A stretch of 5,271 nt of DNA, from NCBI GenBank assembly GCA_018702715.1, contig JABIYQ010000224.1, positions 1 to 5,271 of the forward strand, read 5' to 3'. Both the position numbers and the translations under genes were made by a program. Shown in pieces: positions 1-5,271 of the stretch; the stretch's first letter is position 1; every line of letters begins with the position of its first letter. This stretch comes from Desulfobacula sp. Its GTDB lineage: Bacteria > Desulfobacterota > Desulfobacteria > Desulfobacterales > Desulfobacteraceae. A model generated the notes under the pieces. It had not been told where the DNA came from, searched no databases, and was given only the letters and a program-made list of their open reading frames with translations.

Positions 1-12
1 CATCCCTTTGTC

Positions 13-1278
13 ATGATTATTAATCACATTATGAATGAACCAATGATGAATCATGGCCACTCCCTGTTAGAGATTATTTTCTTAGAAGTGAAAATGATAT
101 TTTCTTTAAAAATGACGGTATGGAGCCTATCCTTTTCATTTGTTGGTGCTATTATTGGCCTTCTATATGGCAACGTCAAACAAACTATTGCTGCTTTAAA
201 AATTTCAGAGAAGAAATACCACGATGTTTTTTATAATATTCCGGGTATGGTCTATAGGGGAAAACATGACTGGTCAACGGAAATCATTGTGAACAGCGAG
301 ATGGTTTGCGGTTATCTCCCAAATGAAGTTGAGGACAAAAAAATAGACTGGCCAAACCTCATCCACCCAGATGACAAACAGAAAGTTTTTAAAGAAGCAG
401 CCAGGATAACAGAAAAAGTGTTGTCTATAACCCAAGAGTATCGAATCTTAGCAAAAGATGGGAGTACTCAGTGGGTCAGCGATCACAAAACATCGTTTTT
501 CAAACCGGATGGGTCGTTTGCAGGTGTTGACGGCATCGTTTACAATATCACTGAGAAAAAACGATTAGAAGAAGAACTGAAATCGTACAGCGATCATCTA
601 TCCAACCTGGTCGAGAAAAGAACTTCTGAAATAAAAAAAGCACACCAGTCACTAAGAGAGAGCGAAATCAAGTACCGCGGCCTGGTTACCACCATGCCGG
701 AAGGTTTAGTGGAAGTTGATTCGGACTGGCGTATACAATTTATTAATGATCGATTTATAACAATGTTAGGCTATAGCCATGATGAGCTAATAGGAAAACT
801 ATTCCAGGATTTCATAGATCAAGAATCTTCACAGGAAGCCCAGAATCAACTTTCCCTTCGTCGGCAAGGCAAAAGCAGTTCATACGAAATTCAGATGGTT
901 CGTTCAGATGGTAGTAAAATTTTTGTACTGTGTTCCCCTAACCCTTCATATGACTCCGAAGGTCAATACCTTGGAGGTTTAGGAGTTATCTCAGATATTA
1001 CTGAAATCAAATTACGAGAAAAAGACCGTGAAGAATTGGTTGAAAAACTTCAAACGGCCCTTAAAAACATAAAAACCTTACAAGGCTTAATCCCGATTTG
1101 TTCATCCTGTAAAAAAATTCGTGATGACCAAGGATATTGGAACATTTTAGAATCATATATCCAAAAAAATTCAGACGCGCAGTTCAGCCATAGTATTTGT
1201 CCTGAATGCTCTGATAAAGTTTATGGAAATGAAGATTGGTATATAGAAATGAAAAATGAGAAAAAGCAAAAAAAATAA
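13..1278 (+). CDS. Membrane-anchored PAS-PAS sensor protein with C-terminal CxxC/CxxC module (5' end uncertain)
   Basis: Signal-sensing protein of 421 residues from the first in-window ATG. A hydrophobic segment at about residues 35-53 is the likely membrane anchor. PAS domain 1 covers about 66-183 and is PAS_3-like, with the WPNLIHPDD motif and a YRILAKDGSTQWV strand. A coiled-coil linker follows (181-217, LVEKRTSEIKKA). PAS domain 2 covers about 217-335 (MLGYSHDELIGK, then VRSDGSKIFV and GVISDITE). A second helix (331-357) leads into a C-terminal module with C363-x2-C366 and C396-x2-C399, a possible metal-binding knuckle. No histidine kinase, GGDEF, EAL or HTH domain is visible, so the output is unknown; it could act through a partner or through the Cys module. 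The start is uncertain. The frame stays open to base 1, the ATG at 13 has only 12 upstream bases with no Shine-Dalgarno, and the ATG at 94 has a weak AGAAGTG in front of it. The gene may therefore be 5'-truncated by the window. The PAS calls are firm and the module's function is not known to me. Confidence 0.85.
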   Translation: MIINHIMNEPMMNHGHSLLEIIFLEVKMIFSLKMTVWSLSFSFVGAIIGLLYGNVKQTIAALKISEKKYHDVFYNIPGMVYRGKHDWSTEIIVNSEMVCGYLPNEVEDKKIDWPNLIHPDDKQKVFKEAARITEKVLSITQEYRILAKDGSTQWVSDHKTSFFKPDGSFAGVDGIVYNITEKKRLEEELKSYSDHLSNLVEKRTSEIKKAHQSLRESEIKYRGLVTTMPEGLVEVDSDWRIQFINDRFITMLGYSHDELIGKLFQDFIDQESSQEAQNQLSLRRQGKSSSYEIQMVRSDGSKIFVLCSPNPSYDSEGQYLGGLGVISDITEIKLREKDREELVEKLQTALKNIKTLQGLIPICSSCKKIRDDQGYWNILESYIQKNSDAQFSHSICPECSDKVYGNEDWYIEMKNEKKQKK

Positions 1279-1318
1279 TGGTTATATGACTCGCTTTTCA
1301 AAGCCCTTCAGAAATTGC

Positions 1319-1345
1319 AAATTAGCCGGAGGATTTTTCTAATTT
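1319..1345 (+). repeat. Weak AT-rich hairpin downstream of the PAS gene
   Basis: The arms AAATTAG (1319-1325) and CTAATTT (1339-1345) are perfectly complementary around a 13-nt loop, and T residues continue to 1348. The loop contains CCGGAGG, but no open frame follows it (TAA comes soon after), so that is not a useful ribosome site. This could be a weak first terminator ahead of the strong one at 1359. The stem is AT-only apart from one G-C pair, so it may not matter. Confidence 0.3.
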
Positions 1346-1358
1346 TTTAAGTAAATAT

Positions 1359-1383
1359 CCTGGCCCTGAGGGCCAGGTTTTTT
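1359..1383 (+). terminator. Strong intrinsic terminator after the PAS gene
   Basis: An 8-bp GC-rich stem, CCTGGCCC (1359-1366) with GGGCCAGG (1370-1377), closes a TGA loop and is followed directly by six T residues (1378-1383). This is a textbook rho-independent terminator, 80 bp after the PAS gene stop codon. It should insulate the downstream protease gene from read-through, so the two genes are probably not one operon. Confidence 0.9.
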
Positions 1384-1407
1384 ACATTAGACTAAAGTGC
1401 AAACCCC

Positions 1408-1435
1408 AGATGTTATAAAAAATTTTATAACATCT
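1408..1435. repeat. 28-bp palindrome (13-bp perfect arms) upstream of the protease gene
   Basis: The arms AGATGTTATAAAA (1408-1420) and TTTTATAACATCT (1423-1435) are exact reverse complements separated only by AA. The element lies between the terminator of the previous gene and the promoter of the next, centred about 73 bp upstream of the predicted transcription start. That position suits a dimeric activator or other regulator. It lacks a T-tract and is very AT-rich, so it is a poor terminator. The binding protein cannot be named from sequence. Confidence 0.6.
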
Positions 1436-1458
1436 CTCGACAGGTTCTTCATACATCA

Positions 1459-1475
1459 ATTGCATTTGCTGCAAT
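1459..1475. promoter_or_regulatory. 17-bp dyad overlapping the -35 element (possible operator)
   Basis: ATTGCA (1459-1464) and TGCAAT (1470-1475) are perfect inverted arms around 5 nt, and the left arm contains the candidate -35 hexamer. A protein bound here would occlude RNA polymerase, so a repressor site is possible. Six-base arms can occur by chance in AT-rich DNA, so this is only suggestive. Confidence 0.3.
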
Positions 1476-1488
1476 CATTTAATATAAT
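1460..1488 (+). promoter_or_regulatory. Sigma70-type promoter of the zinc ribbon-pseudokinase-protease gene
   Basis: TTGCAT (1460-1465) and a consensus TATAAT (1483-1488) are separated by the optimal 17 bp. The expected transcription start, about 7 nt past the -10, is at 1494-1496. This coincides with the ATG at 1495, implying a transcript with essentially no 5' leader. It is the only well-formed promoter I see in this intergenic region. Confidence 0.65.
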
Positions 1489-1494
1489 GAGAGT

Positions 1495-4400
1495 ATGAAG
1501 CTATGCCAAAAATGTGGTCAGCTTGTGGCCGAAAAAATTTTATCCTGCCCTTCCTGTGGTAGCGAAGTTGTTGAAGGCAGAAAATATATTGATGATTATC
1601 AACTTGTAGAGGTTCTCCACGAAGGCTTTTCCAGCATACTATGCCGTGCTGTCAAAGATGGCATGGATGATCCGGTAATGATACGTATTTTCACTCCCCA
1701 ATCCGGAGTTGATGAGAAGATAGCTGACCGGTTGCAAGAGGAGCTTGAGGAACTAAAGAAACTTCCGGAGAACTATTTTGTAAGACATCTTGAAATCCGT
1801 AAATCTTCCGACGGACTTTGGTATAGGGTCAGTGAATGGATTGAAGTAGAAACCTGGAGCAGTTTATTGGCCTCGGGTCGACTTAAGGATTATCGAACAG
1901 CTTTAAAACTTTTTTTTAAGATAGTTTCGATTCTCGAGGGCCTGCACCAGATAGGACATTTTATCCCCCACCTTATTTTAAATGATCTTATTGTAATCAA
2001 GGACGACAATGAAAACCTTGAAGTTAAAATAGATTATAAACTTTCCCGATTTCTTAATCCTCAGGTGGATCAATCTCCCCCAATGCTAAAGAAACTTATT
2101 TCCAGCCATCCGGATATTATTAACCAGCGCCCTCTTGATTTCAGAAGTGGTATATGGTCTTTGGGCAAAGTCTTTGTGGAAATTATAGCTGCTGATTATG
2201 AAATCATAGATTTTCAGACCAAAATTGATGAATTGCAGATTCCTCATGATGCTCAAGTTCTGCTTAAAATTATGTTGGCTGATGATCCTGATCTCAGGCC
2301 CGAATCCATGGCAGAGGTGGCTGAAGTCTTAAGGCAGATAATAGATAAGAAGATTGAAACCTTACCATCTCCTGTACGTGAAATCAGAGGACTTAAAAAA
2401 AGGATAAGCCTTCTGCTGATTGTTATGGTTTTGCTGCTTGTGCTTGGTATATTGGCGTGGCTCTATTTTCCTTTCAAAAATCAAAATAAAGAGACGGTAC
2501 TTGAAGATTTTGCAAACAGATATTCTTCATCTGTAGCTTTTATTGTAGCTGATTACTGGCTTAAAGATGAAGAAACTTATTTTTACCGTAATCGAACCGA
2601 AGGAACTGCCTTTCTTGTGGATAAAGAAGGTTTTCTCTTGACGAATCGCCATGTTGCCTGTCCATGGCTGGAGGACAATAACCTTTATGCAATTATTAAC
2701 AGGCTTAAACTGCTTCAAAAACCAGTGCACTTTGGTTATCAACTCTTTTTATGGTTTGAAGGGGAAAAGGCTTTTAAACGCCTGCCTGATTTTCCAGGCA
2801 GCCTTGATTTAGAAGATATTTATTTTGTTGAATCAGCTTACAGCACTAATGGGGTTCCTCGGCTTACCATAGCCGGGGTTGCAAAATCTCCGGTTAAAAC
2901 CTGGCAAATTATCAAATCCCCCCTTAAGGATGATTTTGCTATCCTAAAAGCAGATAAACTGCCTGAAGGACTGGAACCCCTGCCAATTGACTATGAAATG
3001 GAAGCGCTGAAAATTCAAAAACTTTCACCGGTTATTACACTGGGATTCCCTCTGGGCAACCGTACCCAGGAAAAAATGGTTAACGTCAGTGTGACAAGGG
3101 GTCATGTACGCAGAGCATTTGAAAATATGCTTCAGGTTGACACTTCAATACACAGGGGCAACAGCGGGGGTCCGATTATTGATACCAGCGGCAAAGTTAT
3201 AGGTATCGCATCAAAAGTGGCAGTGGGCCGCACGGCCGGACCTATACCTATAATGACTCTCCTGCCGGATATAGGGATGGTGCTGCCCATTACCAAAGCT
3301 GCTGCCTTTCTTAATGAATTGAAATCAGGACAGACCAAATGGAATGGGGTTCTGGACCTATCCGTTGATATAAAAATAAAACAGATTACTGATTTAGCCC
3401 TTAAGGGGCAGTGGGATAAAGCAAGGGCGCTGGCTGATCAGGAACTAAAGGTAAGCTTTCATCCCTTGCTGGTTATGGAAGCAGGGATGATGCACTTTTA
3501 TTCAGAGGACTTTCAGGGAGCAAAGCATCTTTTTGGTCAAGTCTTATCAATGGACAGAGAAAACTATAGTGCAAGGTTAATGCTTTTTTTAATCGACTGG
3601 CTGAACAATGAGTCTGCTGCAAGCCCTTATCGTCAGGAATTAATTTCTTTGGACTGGAGATCACCGTTTGAGTTTTACGGTTATCTGGTACAGGTTCTGG
3701 AGAGAGTTGTAAATGAAAAATCAGCCATTAGAGGGGGGTATTCCGAAAATGAAAAAAGCTGGCTTTATTACATATTAAGCCTTATGAGCATAAAAGAAGG
3801 AAATATGGCAGATTCTGAGAGACTTTTAAAAAAGGCTGTTCTGGCATCTTACACTGAAAGTTGGCCTTTTTTCCTCTCCATGTCCAGGCTGGAACAAGTT
3901 CAAATGCAAAGGTTGGCTTCTTTGCAAAAAAGGATCAAAAGGATTGAATATCAGGCTGATATAGACAGATTTTCCAAAACCATAAAAAAAGAATTCAGAC
4001 TCAAAAAGGAACAGGTTGAAAAGCTTGCCCCTCTTATTGCCAAATTTAAATCAAGTTCCATTACTCCAGGGAATAAGCAGAAAAAATTAGAAAAAATCAT
4101 GGAGATTGTTAAAAATGATAAAACTCTCCTTGTGGGACTGACCTATTACAGCGCCATGAACGAAGAGTGGGAACTGGCCATTAAGTATGCCCGGGCATTC
4201 CTTGAAGTTAAAGGTAGAGAAAGTGCAGGCTTTTTAAGTATTGGCCTGCTTGAGCCTTGCATACTTAACTATATTGGTCGAAAAGATGAGGCCATGAAAA
4301 AGCTTGAAGTATTCAGCAGTCAGATAAAAGATCAATGGTACCAGAATATTGCAAAATGCCTGCTGGGTGAAGAAACCGAGAAATCCTTGGTGCAGAGAGC

Positions 4401-4572
4401 CGGTGAAAGCCCTGAATATCTCATTACTGCACAGTGCGCTTTAGGATTCTGGGCAGAAGGCGCCTCAAAAAACAAAAAAGCTTTAAAACACTATAAAGAA
4501 GCCCTGGGATCGTATATGGATGAGTGGTTTGAATATGAGTTTACCATGGAACGCATAAAAAAATTGAGATAG
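1495..4572 (+). CDS. Zinc ribbon - pseudokinase - TM - HtrA/trypsin-like serine protease - TPR-like fusion protein
   Basis: Predicted inner-membrane protein of 1025 residues. A zinc ribbon is formed by C4-x2-C7 and C18-x2-C21. A protein kinase fold spans about 35-285, recognisable by RSGIWSLGKVFVEI and DDPDLRPESM, but it is degenerate: the beta-3 Lys is R64, HRDLKPEN reads IPHLILND (157-164) and DFG is DYK (180-182). A transmembrane helix at about 304-324 follows basic residues (K301, K302, R303), which suggests kinase inside and the remainder in the periplasm. The protease domain spans about 338-608: GTAFLV, TNRHV with H386, KDDFAIL with D480, TLGFPLGN, and RGNSGGPII with S557. The triad appears intact, so peptidase activity is likely. 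No PDZ domain follows; about 630-1020 is helical and TPR-like, with a charged coiled-coil-like stretch near 800-850. The start is fixed by the N-terminal Cys pair and an in-frame stop at 1480, although no spaced Shine-Dalgarno exists. Substrate and partner are unknown. Periplasmic quality control or signal-coupled proteolysis is an inference. Confidence 0.9.
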   Translation: MKLCQKCGQLVAEKILSCPSCGSEVVEGRKYIDDYQLVEVLHEGFSSILCRAVKDGMDDPVMIRIFTPQSGVDEKIADRLQEELEELKKLPENYFVRHLEIRKSSDGLWYRVSEWIEVETWSSLLASGRLKDYRTALKLFFKIVSILEGLHQIGHFIPHLILNDLIVIKDDNENLEVKIDYKLSRFLNPQVDQSPPMLKKLISSHPDIINQRPLDFRSGIWSLGKVFVEIIAADYEIIDFQTKIDELQIPHDAQVLLKIMLADDPDLRPESMAEVAEVLRQIIDKKIETLPSPVREIRGLKKRISLLLIVMVLLLVLGILAWLYFPFKNQNKETVLEDFANRYSSSVAFIVADYWLKDEETYFYRNRTEGTAFLVDKEGFLLTNRHVACPWLEDNNLYAIINRLKLLQKPVHFGYQLFLWFEGEKAFKRLPDFPGSLDLEDIYFVESAYSTNGVPRLTIAGVAKSPVKTWQIIKSPLKDDFAILKADKLPEGLEPLPIDYEMEALKIQKLSPVITLGFPLGNRTQEKMVNVSVTRGHVRRAFENMLQVDTSIHRGNSGGPIIDTSGKVIGIASKVAVGRTAGPIPIMTLLPDIGMVLPITKAAAFLNELKSGQTKWNGVLDLSVDIKIKQITDLALKGQWDKARALADQELKVSFHPLLVMEAGMMHFYSEDFQGAKHLFGQVLSMDRENYSARLMLFLIDWLNNESAASPYRQELISLDWRSPFEFYGYLVQVLERVVNEKSAIRGGYSENEKSWLYYILSLMSIKEGNMADSERLLKKAVLASYTESWPFFLSMSRLEQVQMQRLASLQKRIKRIEYQADIDRFSKTIKKEFRLKKEQVEKLAPLIAKFKSSSITPGNKQKKLEKIMEIVKNDKTLLVGLTYYSAMNEEWELAIKYARAFLEVKGRESAGFLSIGLLEPCILNYIGRKDEAMKKLEVFSSQIKDQWYQNIAKCLLGEETEKSLVQRAGESPEYLITAQCALGFWAEGASKNKKALKHYKEALGSYMDEWFEYEFTMERIKKLR

Positions 4573-4674
4573 AGAAAGGATAAGAACTTGCTTTTTGTTG
4601 ACCAACCATAAACAATCCTCTATGTGTTTTTTCAAGATCATCTACTTCTATATATTCCATTAAAATATTTTATC

Positions 4675-4697
4675 CTCCATGTGGGGTGTTTTGTTTT
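4675..4697 (+). terminator. Weak candidate terminator after the protease gene
   Basis: CTCC (4675-4678) can pair with GGGG (4683-4686), including one T-G pair, around an ATGT loop, followed by the T-rich stretch TGTTTTGTTTT. The stem is only 4 bp and the T-tract is interrupted, so this is much weaker than the terminator at 1359. No better hairpin is visible between 4573 and 4900, so termination may depend on Rho. Confidence 0.25.
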
Positions 4698-4726
4698 ATT
4701 GAACAGGGGGAGGCATTATACCATTT

Positions 4727-4741
4727 TTTCAAAATTTGAAA
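4727..4741. repeat. 15-bp AT-rich dyad
   Basis: TTTCAAA (4727-4733) and TTTGAAA (4735-4741) are perfect inverted arms around one A, and a partial copy TTTGAAT follows at 4742-4748. The dyad sits between a - strand TATAAT at 4720-4715 and a + strand TATAAT at 4762-4767, so it could be an operator. In such AT-rich DNA, chance is a real alternative. Confidence 0.25.
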
Positions 4742-4810
4742 TTTGAATTTATATACAACAGTATAATACTCGGAAGCCAGGTTAAAACAGAATTACTATT
4801 TTAATTTTTA

Positions 4811-4839
4811 TAGACAATTAAACAATAACTTTTTATTTT
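4811..4839 (+). promoter_or_regulatory. Candidate promoter of the radical SAM gene
   Basis: TAGACA (4811-4816, five of six matches to TTGACA) and TATTTT (4834-4839, four of six matches to TATAAT) are spaced by 17 bp. The transcript would have a leader of roughly 95 nt before the ATG at 4942. The -10 is weak and the region is AT-rich, so this is tentative. The consensus TATAAT at 4762 has TTGAAA or TTGAAT upstream, but at spacings of 20 or 13 bp. Confidence 0.3.
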
Positions 4840-4928
4840 TAATGCGATTGCCCGAATTTTGTCATGATTTAAACTTGTTTGAAATGATGATCTCTGATAG
4901 AAGCAATATTTTGTTGTGAGGTAAAAAA

Positions 4929-4933
4929 GGGAG
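4929..4933 (+). promoter_or_regulatory. Ribosome binding site of the radical SAM gene
   Basis: GGGAG lies 8 nt before the ATG at 4942, a normal Shine-Dalgarno match and spacing. It fixes the start of the downstream gene and contrasts with the protease gene, which has no such site. Confidence 0.75.
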
Positions 4934-4941
4934 ATTCAAAC

Positions 4942-5271
4942 ATGCACCATCTCATTACTGAGATACAAAGCCTTGGTATTAAAGTCCAGAAAAACATTAT
5001 AGGGCGCAAGGGCGGTGCAGGTCCTGCTGAAGGCCGTGCCTTTATCATAAACAATGTGCCGGTAAGTGTTCCTATTGCTGCTTCATATGTTTCAAATTCA
5101 CCCTTTTCCTTAGAAGAAACAAAATCTGGATATAATCTTTTAAAAACCGGTAAACCCGTCTCTACCATTCAAGTTGTTCCCGAACCCAAATTTTACAGCA
5201 AAACCACTAAGGATGGAATTTCTTACAGACAGATTGCCCTTCTCCATGGCAAAGACTGTCTTGCCACCACG
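4942..5271 (+). CDS. Radical SAM protein, MSMEG_0568-like family, N-terminal part (cut by the window end)
   Basis: The first 110 codons run open to the right edge. The encoded N-terminus reads MHHLITEIQSLGIKVQ, then RKGGAGPAEGRAFIINNVPV (residues 22-41), SPFSLEE, a YNLLKTGKPV segment, PEPKFYSKTT and finally DGISYRQIALLHGKDCLATT at the edge. From memory this pattern (RxGGAGP, PxFY, TxDGIxYxxIAxLHxKDxLATT) resembles the N-terminal region that precedes the CxxxCxxC cluster in MSMEG_0568-type radical SAM proteins. The 4Fe-4S cysteines themselves lie beyond the window, so radical SAM membership is inferred from the lead-in. Members of this broad group have been linked to nitrilase-type clusters, and related biotin-synthase-like radical SAM proteins to lipoate assembly; the data here cannot decide. 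The start is supported by the GGGAG site 8 nt upstream. The long non-coding gap before it suggests its own promoter. Confidence 0.7.
   Translation, partial: MHHLITEIQSLGIKVQKNIIGRKGGAGPAEGRAFIINNVPVSVPIAASYVSNSPFSLEETKSGYNLLKTGKPVSTIQVVPEPKFYSKTTKDGISYRQIALLHGKDCLATT

Larger units (their letters stand above)
4573..4941. other. 369-bp AT-rich intergenic region
   Basis: I see no convincing gene here. It holds a weak hairpin with a T-rich tail (4675-4697), a TTTCAAA/TTTGAAA dyad (4727-4741), a + strand TATAAT (4762-4767) and a - strand TATAAT (4720-4715), neither with a well-placed -35, a weak + strand promoter candidate (4811-4839), an imperfect dyad (4862-4890) and the ribosome site of the radical SAM gene (4929-4933). 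A 39-codon - strand frame (4660-4541) overlaps the end of the protease gene and is not supported as a gene. Confidence 0.6.

Noticed and set aside
13..1278. Hybrid or classical histidine kinase
   Set aside because: There is no HisKA H-box and no HATPase N/G boxes; the protein ends shortly after the Cys module.
1326..1332. CCGGAGG as a ribosome site for a small gene after the PAS gene
   Set aside because: No usable start codon with an open frame follows; TAA is reached within a few codons.
1495..2349. Active Ser/Thr protein kinase
   Set aside because: The beta-3 Lys, HRD Asp, catalytic-loop Lys/Asn and DFG Gly are all replaced, so only the fold is supported.
2527..3664. Three minus-strand frames of 63-71 codons inside the protease gene
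   Set aside because: They lie wholly within a well-supported coding region, encode nothing recognisable and are shadows.
7..4869. TTTGTCATGATT occurs at 7-18 and again at 4858-4869, as if flanking a mobile unit
   Set aside because: A 12-base AT-rich match in 5 kb is weak. There is no transposase or inverted ends, and the copies lie in unlike contexts (one probably coding, one non-coding).
4869..5168. 99-codon minus-strand frame opposite the radical SAM gene
   Set aside because: The + strand frame here carries recognisable family motifs and a good ribosome site; the - strand frame has no recognisable domain and is a shadow.

Overview
The window is AT-rich bacterial DNA holding two complete or nearly complete genes and the start of a third, all on the + strand. 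The PAS protein's C-terminal Cys motif (PICSSCKKIRDDQGYW), the zinc-ribbon/kinase-like/protease fusion and the radical SAM gene together suggest an anaerobic Gram-negative of the Desulfobacterota (Desulfobacteraceae-like). That assignment is an inference from protein style; no rRNA or other phylogenetic marker is present. There are no signs of tRNA, rRNA, CRISPR, insertion sequences or phage.

Layout. (1) Positions 1-1278: a membrane-anchored PAS-PAS sensor protein with a C-terminal CxxC...CxxC module and no histidine kinase, cyclase or other recognised output domain. Its frame is open to the left edge, so the true start may lie outside the window. (2) Positions 1279-1494: a strong intrinsic terminator (1359-1383), a near-perfect 28-bp palindrome (1408-1435), and a sigma70-like promoter (1460-1488) whose predicted start falls on the next ATG. 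(3) Positions 1495-4572: a 1025-residue protein with, in order, a zinc ribbon, a catalytically degenerate protein kinase fold, one transmembrane helix, an HtrA/trypsin-like serine protease with intact His-Asp-Ser, and a long TPR-like helical tail. (4) Positions 4573-4941: AT-rich non-coding DNA with weak promoter, dyad and terminator candidates. (5) Positions 4942-5271: the N-terminal 110 codons of a radical SAM protein resembling the MSMEG_0568-type family, cut by the right edge.

How the genes relate. A strong terminator separates genes 1 and 2, and 369 bp separate genes 2 and 3, so these look like three independent transcription units rather than an operon. The most interesting object is the 1025-residue protein. 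It appears to couple a cytoplasmic zinc-ribbon/pseudokinase sensor or scaffold, through a single membrane span, to a periplasmic serine protease carrying TPR-like repeats. It also appears to be expressed from a leaderless or nearly leaderless transcript under a promoter flanked by dyad symmetry.
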